From Bacillota bacterium (lineage in GTDB: Bacteria > Bacillota > Ch66 > Ch109): a DNA stretch of 64,000 bases. Made by a program: the position numbers and the translations under genes. Positions 56,261-63,321 of this stretch are shown here, piece after piece (position 1 is the stretch's first letter; each line of letters opens with the position of its first letter). The notes beneath the pieces are model-generated. The model ran no database searches and was not told the origin of the DNA. It was given only the letters and a program-made list of their open reading frames with translations. The DNA lies in contig JABLWZ010000007.1 of assembly GCA_013178275.1 (NCBI GenBank), positions 62,001 through 126,000 of the forward strand, read 5' to 3'.

Positions 56261-56563
56261 TTATCTTTTTAAGTCTAAATATTCTTCAATAACTTTCCAA
56301 CTATACCTAACGCCACTTTTAGACGTTGTCCGGCTTCTATAATATGATAAAACAGAACCGGCGGGAAAATATTTATTACCTCTTTTATAAACATATCCAC
56401 CATCAATTAGTTGTTTTAAACCTTCATCTAACTCTACGTCCGTTAATATAGCGTGATTTATATAATCTCCGGTATTGATAATACTCGAAAGATCGGTTCC
56501 GTTATCCATATCACAGTATATTATTGATAAAAGAATCCAAGTTTCAATTTTCCTGGGGATCAA
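56261..56563 (-). CDS. Hypothetical protein, winged-helix-like
   Basis: 100 aa from TTG at 56563 (GGAGG 8 nt upstream); the longer open frame to 56743 runs into the repeat element and is not used. RKIETWILLSIIYCDMDNG, the alternating LDEGLKQLIDGGYVYKRGNKYFPA and a basic end look like a small winged-helix fold, the last hairpin being the wing. No named family recognised. A regulatory role is only suggested by this pattern. Confidence 0.5.
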   Translation of the reverse strand: MIPRKIETWILLSIIYCDMDNGTDLSSIINTGDYINHAILTDVELDEGLKQLIDGGYVYKRGNKYFPAGSVLSYYRSRTTSKSGVRYSWKVIEEYLDLKR

Positions 56564-57043
56564 ATTCTGTTCCTCCCCAATACTTTGATGGCTTCCCCTA
56601 GGGTCCAAACTCCGTGCCAGTTTCGACCCCAGATATGTCAATGGGGGACGGTTCCGACTGACAACCCCACCGCCGCAACCCACATTCCAAACTTCTCTTG
56701 CCTCCCCGCTGGAAACTCTATTGCACCAGTATTCAATCGGCACAAAATAGTGGGTGAACCCTGCGGGGGCATGAACCCGTTATGGTGCTCTGCGTCTTAC
56801 TGCCCTGTGAAAGACGGCGGCAAAACAAGGGGCGAGCGACAGGAAGTCGCGAGAAAGCAAAGGGCAGGATGCGCGTTTTGCTTTTTCCCAACCCCTTTTT
56901 GCAGTTGGCTTGAACAGTTGGCAGTACAGCAGAGGGAGTATGGAGCGACAGGTCACCGCCAGGGCGAGGCCCAGCCCTGACCAAGATTGAATGCGGCGTT
57001 GACCTTTGTCGCGTTGTCACCAATCCTCATCTACCCACCTTTG
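56564..57043. other. Intergenic region containing structured repeat copy 1
   Basis: No gene supported; the short open frames here differ between the two repeat copies. Most of the region is the inverted-repeat element at 56726-56996. Confidence 0.5.
56726..56996. repeat. Structured inverted-repeat element, copy 1 (possible ncRNA)
   Basis: Ends form an inverted repeat (GTATTCAATC ... GATTGAATGC). Shares blocks with copy 2 at 59215-59393: GGGGGCATGA.CCCGTTATGG, CGTCTTACTGCCCTGTGAA, CAGTTGGCAGTACAG, GGGAGTATGGAGCGACAGG and CCCTGACCAAGATTGAAT. It carries about 85-95 nt extra within the TACTGCC/GGCAGTA arm. An inner stem CCCTGCGG with CCGCCAGGG (one bulge) replaces the copy-2 stem. Strand of activity is unknown. 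Confidence 0.7.
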
Positions 57044-57769
57044 TTACCTGCTCAATGGCATTTGAATCGACGACCTTGCTGCTACAGTTCTTTCTCTCTC
57101 CAGGGCCTTCTTGAGACCATCATTGATTAATATATAATTATACTTGTCAGCAACAGCGACAAGAATATTCGCTGCAGCACATCTATTCTTATATGACTTG
57201 GTTTTTAGCATCTTTATCAGGTCTTTTAGATATTGAGATTGGCCTAACAAGTATAAACCCTCATAGTAACCTATCCTGGCCGCATTTCTCTTCTCTTCCC
57301 TGAGCCCCTTTTCTAATACCGGGATCAGGTCTTTGCCCCCTAATCCTCCCAAGATCGCGGCCGCGTAACTTCGGACCAGTTCTTTCTTATCATTCAGCAG
57401 TTCCTGAATAAAGGGAATGGATCTCTTTGAATCAATATATCCTAATGCTTGTATAGCTTCGATTCTGATTAATTCGTCGTTGTCATTGAGTCTTTCAATG
57501 ACAGCATTTTCTGCGTCTTCTCCAGAAAATTCACCAAGTGCTTCTATCGCATAATAACGGTATTCCGGGTCTTCTTCCTTTAATATTTTTATTAAAGCAT
57601 GCTTTGCTTTTTGGTGTCCGGTAAAAGCTGACAGCGCTTCTATAGCAGAAAGTTTGACGGCCTGGTCTTTGTCCTGGAGATATCCCAATATTTTCTCTAA
57701 GGATTGGTCATTCAACTCTGCTTTTAAGCTACTTATCTGATCAATCTTGTTTTCTTGGGATTCGGTCAT
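57044..57769 (-). CDS. HEAT-repeat protein
   Basis: 241 aa from ATG at 57769 (GGGGG 5 nt upstream). About six HEAT/PBS-lyase-like helical repeats, e.g. DKDQAVKLSAIEALSAF, DPEYRYYAIEALGEF, DNDELIRIEAIQALGYI and DKKELVRSYAAAILGGL. Soluble, no catalytic motif; such proteins usually act as protein-interaction scaffolds. Probably in one operon with the next two membrane-protein genes (14-nt gap). Confidence 0.85.
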   Translation of the reverse strand: MTESQENKIDQISSLKAELNDQSLEKILGYLQDKDQAVKLSAIEALSAFTGHQKAKHALIKILKEEDPEYRYYAIEALGEFSGEDAENAVIERLNDNDELIRIEAIQALGYIDSKRSIPFIQELLNDKKELVRSYAAAILGGLGGKDLIPVLEKGLREEKRNAARIGYYEGLYLLGQSQYLKDLIKMLKTKSYKNRCAAANILVAVADKYNYILINDGLKKALERERTVAARSSIQMPLSR

Positions 57770-57782
57770 TATTACCCCCAAA

Positions 57783-58109
57783 TTAGAAAGGTGAGAAAAC
57801 GAACATGAAGGCTCCAGAGACGAGGAACATAAGAATAAGCCCTAATAGAAACACCAATAAACCGATTCCGATAAAACGCCGGTTCTGATCTCTTATAAAT
57901 ACTACAGTAAACACAATCACTAAAATAAAACCGATCAGTGCTAAGGCACCGTGTATATTTAATAAAAGCCACAATACTATAATAGGGGAAAAGAATCCTA
58001 TTATGAAATGAACAACCTTCCTGGCTGTTGCATCCCTATTTCTTTTAGCTAAATAAGGATCATCATAAGTTTCGCCTTGAGAGCCCTCCGTATTTCCTTC
58101 TTTATTCAT
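57783..58109 (-). CDS. Hypothetical membrane protein
   Basis: 108 aa. A polar N-terminal 30 residues (NKEGNTEGSQGETYDDPYLA) is followed by three hydrophobic helices (VVHFIIGFFSPIIVLWLLL, LALIGFILVIVFTVVFI, IGIGLLVFLLGLILMFLV). ATG at 58109 with GGAGG 6 nt upstream. No family recognised; 14 nt from the HEAT-repeat gene. Confidence 0.65.
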   Translation of the reverse strand: MNKEGNTEGSQGETYDDPYLAKRNRDATARKVVHFIIGFFSPIIVLWLLLNIHGALALIGFILVIVFTVVFIRDQNRRFIGIGLLVFLLGLILMFLVSGAFMFVFSPF

Positions 58110-58157
58110 ATTTCCTCCTACTCCGATGATTTGAAATTATCGCCCCCCACCCTTAAC

Positions 58158-58610
58158 TCAACTATATACCATGATATACAGCTTAGAAAGAAATAGCAGA
58201 ATACCAAAAACAATCATCAACACAGAGATCATTTGATTGAACCACTTTATACTCTTTGGCGACATCCGCCCTCGATATAAATGAATGTGGTAAATAAAAA
58301 CAAAATAATTGGAGATCCCTATCACTATGAGAGCGAGGCTCAATATTAAAAACACCGGGTCGACTAAGGAGTAAGGTAAGTATTTTAAGGTCAACGCGAT
58401 AACTACAATCAATAATGCTGCAACACCCTCCGCCCAGATTAAGCATGACCCCCACTTGATAAGTAACCGGTCATACTTTAAAACCTCATTTTTGCAGAGT
58501 TCCGAACATACCTTGGGACGTCTTGATGAAAACAATTTACCTAATACAGGGTACTCGATGTAAACCTCTTCAGTAGCTCCTGGTTCATAACAGTAATCGC
58601 ACCGGTCCAT
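58158..58610 (-). CDS. Hypothetical membrane protein with an N-terminal cysteine knuckle
   Basis: 150 aa. MDRCDYCYEPG and KVCSELCKNE may bind one zinc ion, followed by four membrane helices (WAEGVAALLIVVIALTL, PVFLILSLALIVIGISNYFV, then two more). ATG at 58610 with AAGGAGG upstream. No named family recognised. A+T-richer than the core genes. Confidence 0.65.
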   Translation of the reverse strand: MDRCDYCYEPGATEEVYIEYPVLGKLFSSRRPKVCSELCKNEVLKYDRLLIKWGSCLIWAEGVAALLIVVIALTLKYLPYSLVDPVFLILSLALIVIGISNYFVFIYHIHLYRGRMSPKSIKWFNQMISVLMIVFGILLFLSKLYIMVYS

Positions 58611-58682
58611 AAAAACCTCCTTGCAGAATGTTAAGGGTAGAAGCGCGGACGGTTCTCTCGTTTCCTAAGATTACCCCAGCCC

Positions 58683-58940
58683 CTACCCATCCCGTTCCCC
58701 GGGCTCCTTCTCCCCCTTCTCTTTAAGCAGCGAAAGCACCAGCAGCACCATCCAGGCCGGCATCCAGAAAGGCCATAGGATAAAAATCGGTGCCGCCAGA
58801 AGGTTCAGCCCGAGGATTAAGAACTTGTTTCTCCTATTTTTTAAAAAGGCTATCAGGGTCGGTACAAAAAATAGTGTCAGTAAGATCAATTCCACCGGTC
58901 CAAAGGAGAAATGCGTTAATCTCCCCATGTCCTCACCCAC
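58683..58940 (-). CDS. Small membrane protein resembling superinfection-immunity family
   Basis: 85 aa from GTG 58940, or 81 aa from ATG 58928; the ribosome site does not decide. Two to three membrane helices. FFVPTLIAFLKNRRNKFLILGLNLL and IFILWPFWMPAWMVLLVLSL follow the general pattern of the T4 Imm-like superinfection immunity family (helix, basic loop, N-L-L, tryptophan-rich helix). The match is by eye and moderate. A charged tail (KEKGEKEPGERDG) ends the protein. Confidence 0.55.
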   Translation of the reverse strand: MGEDMGRLTHFSFGPVELILLTLFFVPTLIAFLKNRRNKFLILGLNLLAAPIFILWPFWMPAWMVLLVLSLLKEKGEKEPGERDG

Positions 58941-59634
58941 TTGAACAAACCTATCTCATCCTTTATTCTCCACCCCTCGATAATATCCTCTTCTAGCTAC
59001 TGCCGCGTTATCTATATAATCCCGGCCGTTGTCAAAGGGTACGGCTCTTACTGACACCCCAGCGGCACAGCATTTTTACTTAGACGCGAGAACCGCCCCC
59101 GCGTCTGCCCCCGCGTCTGGATTTTGGTGGCATTCTATAAGGTCCTCGCTCCGTTCTATTTCTGCCCTCGGCTTTAGTACCGACTCACCCCATCTCGCAG
59201 GAACCTTCACCACCCAGTATTCAATCAACCCCAGATTGTGGACATACTCTGTGGGGGCATGAGCCCGTTATGGTGCGCATCGTCTTACTGCCCTGTGAAG
59301 GCCGAGGCCGAGCAGTTGGCAGTACAGATGCGGGAGTATGGAGCGACAGGACACCACAGAGTATGGCCCGGCCCTGACCAAGATTGAATACGGCCTTTCA
59401 TTTTCAAGGCTACCATATCTGCACATAGATAATATAAGTTTATTGGCTAGACACTTTAGACACAAAACGCAGTTATTACAAAAAACCGGGCCTTGAAATG
59501 GCGTCAGCCTTAGTGCATATCAGCTTATTTCACTATGCCGCATTTTTAAAAGGTAAGATTGGAGCCATAAAAAGCCCCTTTTTAAGCAAAAATGGCGGAC
59601 TAAACGCGAACTTTTTAAACCCGGCTCTCGGACC
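58941..59634. other. Long non-coding stretch with structured repeat copy 2
   Basis: No gene supported over about 690 bases. Contains a short tandem CCCCCGCGTCTG duplication near 59096-59118 and the structured repeat at 59215-59393. The rest has no recognised signal. Confidence 0.5.
59215..59393. repeat. Structured inverted-repeat element, copy 2 (possible ncRNA)
   Basis: 179-nt compact copy. Ends: GTATTCAATC with GATTGAATAC (P1). Inner stem CATACTCTGTGG (59243-59254) pairs perfectly with CCACAGAGTATG (59354-59365). A GGGC-ATGA-GCCC hairpin is at 59255-59266, and TACTGCC (59286-59292) pairs with GGCAGTA (59318-59324). The nested stems give a plausible compact RNA fold; related copy 1 is at 56726-56996. 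Confidence 0.72.
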
Positions 59635-59835
59635 TCAGCCGTCATATTTCTCTGGGTTGAATATGGTCAACAGCTTGATCAGCCGGCGCTCGGAGTAATG
59701 ACGATAGGAGCCGCACCGCGCCCCTTTGTAGAATACCGGCCTTTCAATGCCATCGACCACACGCGCACAGCCTTTTATACTGCTTCGCTTATTAAGATAG
59801 GTGTAAATAATGGATCTACCCTCGTATAAAAACAA
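59635..59835 (-). pseudogene. Remnant of a phage terminase-small/HTH-like protein
   Basis: 66 codons open from TTG at 59835 with no convincing ribosome site. The C-terminal part, RPVFYKGARCGSYRHYSERRLIKLLTIFNPEKY (seen as YKGARCGSYRHYSERRLIKL), follows the pattern of phage small-terminase-like proteins (G..V..R.YSDRLL..LLKA..PEKY). The N-terminal HTH portion is missing, so it is most likely a decayed fragment. Match is by eye only. Confidence 0.4.
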
Positions 59836-59934
59836 AAATGGCCGCCAATTGACAGCCTTTACCTATTACTATACCATAAAAGTACCCTCTATTCCTGCCA
59901 AGTATCCGCCGATTTTTCAGGCCATCTACATCCG

Positions 59935-60420
59935 CTATCCCCTGCGGTTGGCCTCTACCCAGTACTCAAGGGCCTGCGAATACAAGCCGCTCATCTCATC
60001 CTCATCCTTAAACGCCCTTCTGGGTACGGCGTAGCAGGAGGACGGCCCAAACAGGATGCACACGTACTGGTCGTTCCGTTTGACTTCTTTTATCCCGTCC
60101 CAGTGGACAGTACGGCTGCCCTTTTCCTTGACGCCCTTATCGCTGACGGTCAAGGTGTGCTCCCCGATGATGCCCGGCTGGTCCGGCAGTTTTTTGGTCT
60201 TTTTCACCGCATTCAGGTAGCTGACACCCAGGGTGGCAAAAAGGATTATGGTGTATATGACCCCGATCTGGATGTTGCCCTTAATGAAGAATAGGATAAT
60301 TACCGGGGCGAAAACCAGGATGAATATCAGATAGCGTTTCCTCATCCTCGAGATGTTTATCAAAAAATCCCGGTTGATGTTCAGGTAGTCCTCTTCGGTG
60401 ATGTCATACTTGATCTCCAC
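59935..60420 (-). CDS. YcxB-like membrane protein
   Basis: 161 aa. Two membrane helices (YLIFILVFAPVIILFFI, GVIYTIILFATLGVSYLNA) then a C-terminal YcxB-like domain (TLTVSDKGVKEKGSRTVHWDGIKEVKRNDQYVCIL, seen in part as GSRTVHWDGIKEVKRNDQY; AVPRRAFKDEDE). Function unknown. GTG at 60420 has GGAGGG 5 nt upstream. Confidence 0.8.
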   Translation of the reverse strand: MEIKYDITEEDYLNINRDFLINISRMRKRYLIFILVFAPVIILFFIKGNIQIGVIYTIILFATLGVSYLNAVKKTKKLPDQPGIIGEHTLTVSDKGVKEKGSRTVHWDGIKEVKRNDQYVCILFGPSSCYAVPRRAFKDEDEMSGLYSQALEYWVEANRRG

Positions 60421-60844
60421 GGAGACCCTCCTTTAATGCTCAAAATCACCCTCTGCGCCAAGTGCTAAGTTTACCATAAGCCCCTGGCCTGAAAAAGGCC
60501 CGCTGTCTATATGTTGCCGGTTCCCTTACCTCAGGCCCCAAAAGGACTATAATAAGGTTTGGGCCCTGGATTTCCCCGATTCGAGCCCTTCCTCAGTGAG
60601 ATACTCCGGCGTTCGTCCGGGGTATTATCATTTTTTCCCATGCTCGAAAAGAAACGCCCCCTAGGGGGCGTTTCAGACCGTTGGTCATTACTCCTTGGAC
60701 CACTAGAGAAGTATTCCCATTGCCGTCAGGTGCCTTGGCAAGACCTCTGCCAATCCGTATCAGGATGGATGTAATCGTACAACTCCTGCCACCTTAGTTC
60801 GGAAGAGAGCTTGCTGACATTCTGGTGAACTATTCAGGGCTCTC
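60421..60844. other. Intergenic region with a palindromic terminator
   Basis: No gene seen. Contains a 24-bp perfect palindrome at 60651-60674 (annotated separately); nothing else recognised. Confidence 0.5.
60643..60674 (-). terminator. Intrinsic terminator downstream of the stalk/tandem-repeat gene
   Basis: 24-bp perfect palindrome with arms GAAACGCCCCCT/AGGGGGCGTTTC, followed on the minus strand by TTTTCG. About 170 nt after the stop; possibly bidirectional. Confidence 0.65.
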
Positions 60845-61498
60845 TTAAGTCGGGTTAGCCGCAGTTTCAGGGGTTGTCGTGTCCGGGGCGGTTGTCTCCG
60901 GAGCAGGTTCCGGGTTGGTAGTATCCGGGGTGGTTGTCTCCGGAGCAGGTTCCGGGTTAGTAGTATCCGGGGTGGTTGTCTCCGGGGTAGGTTCCGGGTT
61001 GGTAGTATCCGGGGTGGTCGTCTCCGGGGCAGGTTCCGGGTTGGTAGCGTCCGGGGTGGTTGTCTCCGGCGCAGGCGGCGTACTTGCCGGACTTGTGATG
61101 CTGACCGTCTGGGTGGCCCCGTCCCACGCTACCTGGGCGCCGAGCGCCTCGGATACAAAGCGTAACGGCACCAGGGTCCGATCATCGACGATCATCCCCG
61201 GGGCATCCAATGATACAGATTCATCATTCTTGTATGCGGTTTCGGACCCGATGGTGAGTTTGATAACAGTGGCGTCTTTAGTCGCGGTAACGGTTTTTGT
61301 CGCGTCGTCCCACTGGACAGTCGCGCCCAGGGCTTCGAAGATCACGCGCATAGGAACCATTGTCCGATCATTTTCGATTGAAGGTTGTACATCATCAAAA
61401 GACAAAGTTTTTCCATCCAGGACTACCTGTGGAGCCGCTTGAACTATACCAGTAATGCAGAAAACGAGAAGGAGAGATAGAAGTAAGGCCCTTTTCAT
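60845..61498 (-). CDS. Exported stalk-domain protein with a Pro/Thr-rich tandem-repeat tail
   Basis: 217 aa. Signal peptide (LLLSLLLVFCITGIVQAA), two copper-amine-oxidase-N-like stalk units (ENDRTMVPMRVIFEALGA...WDDATKTVTA and VDDRTLVPLRFVSEALGA...WDGATQTVSI), then five tandem 14-residue repeats of the form ETTTPDTTNPEPAP (about residues 143-210), encoded by 42-bp DNA repeats. The tail is likely an extended, possibly glycosylated spacer. No anchor motif is seen. Repeat number probably varies between strains. ATG at 61498 with AGGAGG upstream. Confidence 0.85.
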   Translation of the reverse strand: MKRALLLSLLLVFCITGIVQAAPQVVLDGKTLSFDDVQPSIENDRTMVPMRVIFEALGATVQWDDATKTVTATKDATVIKLTIGSETAYKNDESVSLDAPGMIVDDRTLVPLRFVSEALGAQVAWDGATQTVSITSPASTPPAPETTTPDATNPEPAPETTTPDTTNPEPTPETTTPDTTNPEPAPETTTPDTTNPEPAPETTAPDTTTPETAANPT

Positions 61499-61623
61499 GT
61501 TAAACCTCCTGAAAAATATTGTGTGGTCCTATTCTTATTATAAAATATAATATCTTAAACAGCTATTAATATTAATAAAATACATAAATTTTACTAAATT
61601 AAGTAATTTTTGCCGTATTTTCT

Positions 61624-62028
61624 CTACCCTTTCCCCTTACAGCTCCAGCAGTATCCCCGGTGCACGCAGATCGTCCCCCCGCAGTCTTTACAGGTGTACC
61701 TGCCCACCTGGCTCCTGATAAACTCGTCCATCCCCGCTTCCTTGATCTCGATTAGATTAGCGAACATGCTCATCGCGTACCTGGTCCGGTACCGCTTGTC
61801 CAGCTGTTTCATCCTGGCGCAGGGAAACCGCCCGCACTCGCTGCAGAACCCCGATTCGGTCTTCTGCCGGTGCTCGCATTTCCTGATCACACACCTTACG
61901 TTTTTATAGTTATCCATGCCCCGGCACCCCGGGCAGTGGTTCTTATCCCTCAGGTACCCCAGGCAGATCCCGCAGTTCATCCCGCAGGGCGCGATCAGTG
62001 AAGCGTCCAGCGGCGGCCGGTTTCCCAT
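61624..62028 (-). CDS. DUF3795 cysteine-rich protein
   Basis: 134 aa from ATG at 62028 (GGGGG 8 nt upstream; a GTG at 62034 is too close). Family hallmarks: LIAPCGMNCGICLGYLRDKNHCPGCRG (seen as CGMNCGICLGYLRDKNHCPG), CSECGRFPCARM and a C-terminal zinc-ribbon CKDCGGTICVHRGYCWSC. About fifteen cysteines, so likely binds zinc or iron-sulfur clusters. Function unknown. Confidence 0.87.
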   Translation of the reverse strand: MGNRPPLDASLIAPCGMNCGICLGYLRDKNHCPGCRGMDNYKNVRCVIRKCEHRQKTESGFCSECGRFPCARMKQLDKRYRTRYAMSMFANLIEIKEAGMDEFIRSQVGRYTCKDCGGTICVHRGYCWSCKGKG

Positions 62029-62114
62029 CGCCACAACCCCCTACCCCGAAAAACATCCCTGATTCAAAACAGTCATACCCCCGGGCCGGGCATCAAACCT
62101 ATGGTTAAACCATT

Positions 62115-62303
62115 CTAAGCCTTAAAAACATCCTCGACGTGGACACCGAAAAACCTGGCGATCTTCAGCGCCAACCTTAAAGTGGGATCGTACTTGTTGT
62201 TTTCAATCGCGATGATCGTCTGCCTGGTCACATCCAGAGTCCGGGCCAGCTCTTCCTGGGTCAGGTTTCGGGCCAGCCTCAGCTCCTTTAACCCGTTTTC
62301 CAT
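62115..62303 (-). CDS. HTH-type (Xre/Cro) transcriptional regulator
   Basis: 62 aa from ATG at 62303, which shares one base with the stop of the upstream membrane-protein gene (TGATG). A single helix-turn-helix: LKELRLARNLTQEELARTLDVTRQTIIAIENNKYDPTLRLALKIA (in part: NLTQEELARTLDVTRQTI), ending ARFFGVHVEDVFKA, as in small YozG/YvaO-like regulators. It probably binds the inverted-repeat promoter at 62533-62602 and represses its own operon. Confidence 0.92.
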   Translation of the reverse strand: MENGLKELRLARNLTQEELARTLDVTRQTIIAIENNKYDPTLRLALKIARFFGVHVEDVFKA

Positions 62304-62518
62304 CAGCCGCCCAGCTTTCTTTTGTAAAAAAGGAACGAAACCCAGAAAACAACCTGGGAGGCGCACAAAACATCGAACTGGACCGGCAGACCGCCCGTGG
62401 TCAGAAAGCCCTGCAGCGACCATATCAGCAGCACGATTGAAGTAAACACCCAGGCGATCCTGCTGGAATAATACCCCACATAGACGTTTCGCTCATCGCC
62501 CTTCTCAAAACCGAGCAT
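62303..62518 (-). CDS. Small membrane protein co-transcribed with the HTH regulator
   Basis: 71 aa from ATG at 62518 (GGGGGG 7 nt upstream; the frame is open further upstream into the operator and is not used). Two membrane helices (IAWVFTSIVLLIWSLQGFL and VLCASQVVFWVSFLFY), basic C-terminus KRKLGG. The pairing of a small HTH protein with a short membrane protein resembles the DUF2178-type pairs of Firmicutes and Archaea; the family itself is not certain. Confidence 0.7.
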   Translation of the reverse strand: MLGFEKGDERNVYVGYYSSRIAWVFTSIVLLIWSLQGFLTTGGLPVQFDVLCASQVVFWVSFLFYKRKLGG

Positions 62519-62532
62519 CAAACCACCCCCCG

Positions 62533-62602
62533 CCGATGTAAAAAGGTCTTTACATTTAGTATAGCCATCCACCTGGCTGATGTAAAGACCTTTTTACATC
62601 GG
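62533..62602 (-). promoter_or_regulatory. Promoter embedded in a perfect 23-bp inverted repeat (operator of the HTH pair)
   Basis: Two perfectly complementary 23-bp arms (62533-62555 and 62580-62602) flank a 24-bp spacer. Each arm itself contains the dyad TGTAAA-N6-TTTACA. On the minus strand the -35 TTTACA (62581-62586) lies in one arm, and with a 17-bp spacer the -10 TATACT (62558-62563) lies beside the other. This geometry fits autorepression by the HTH protein. Confidence 0.8.
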
Positions 62603-62670
62603 GGCAACCGTCCCGGCGGCCCGCGCCGCTTCATTCCGCGTCCGGAACCGCCAAACAAATGCTAATCCTT

Positions 62671-63306
62671 CTACACGATAAGCAGCAGATCCGAAAACCT
62701 TTTCAGGTTATAGTTTGCCAGGTTGTACTTTGTCCCGTCTCCTATGGCCGCGCAGTCCATGTTGGCCACCAGTGCCGCCTCCAGGCCCGACCTGGCGTCC
62801 TCGACCACCAGGCACCCGCGGGGGTCGATTCCCAGGTACTCGCTCGCCTTCAGGAACACCTCCGGGTCAGGTTTCGAGTTGGTGATATTGCTGCCGTCCG
62901 ATACGGCGTCGAAGTAGTTTTCCAGGCCGACCTGTCTTAAAATGAACTTCGCGTTTCTGCTCGACGACCCTATGGCCTCCAGAATACCTTTGGCCCTTAT
63001 CCGGTCCAGGGTATCTCTCACCTCCGGGCCGAGGTCTTCGGGCGACATTTCTTTAAGCAGGTCCAGGTAGATCGCGTTCTTTTTATCCGTGTAATAGTTC
63101 TTCTCTGCTTGCGAAAGCTCGCCGTCATAAGACTCCAGAATGATTTCCAGGCTCTCCGTGCGGCTGATCCCCCGGAGCCGGTTGTTGATAACCTCGTCGA
63201 AATAGACGCCTATCTCATCGGCGATTCTTTTCCAGGCCAGGTAGTGGTACCTGTCTGTTTGGCAGATGACCCCGTCCAGGTCAAAGATGACCGCCTGGTA
63301 TCTCAT
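62671..63306 (-). CDS. pgmB: Beta-phosphoglucomutase (HAD superfamily)
   Basis: 211 aa from ATG at 63306 (GGAGG 6 nt upstream). Converts beta-glucose-1-phosphate to glucose-6-phosphate. HAD motif I FDLDGVICQT with Asp9 and Asp11, cap motif RLRGISRTESLEIIL, motif II GSSSRNAKFIL, motif III lysine in NSKPDPEVF and motif IV VVEDARSGLEAA. Directly follows a GH65 phosphorylase gene (15-nt gap), its usual metabolic partner. Confidence 0.95.
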   Translation of the reverse strand: MRYQAVIFDLDGVICQTDRYHYLAWKRIADEIGVYFDEVINNRLRGISRTESLEIILESYDGELSQAEKNYYTDKKNAIYLDLLKEMSPEDLGPEVRDTLDRIRAKGILEAIGSSSRNAKFILRQVGLENYFDAVSDGSNITNSKPDPEVFLKASEYLGIDPRGCLVVEDARSGLEAALVANMDCAAIGDGTKYNLANYNLKRFSDLLLIV

Positions 63307-63321
63307 CAAAAACCTCCACCT

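Noticed and set aside
56585-57023. Short open frames within structured repeat copy 1 and, at 59029-59465, around copy 2
   Set aside because: The reading frames are not kept between the copies (a 90-nt internal expansion and changed frame ends), while base pairing is; coding is unlikely.
59498-59698. 66-codon plus-strand open frame
   Set aside because: No ribosome site and no motif; the opposite strand shows a better phage-like pattern over part of it.
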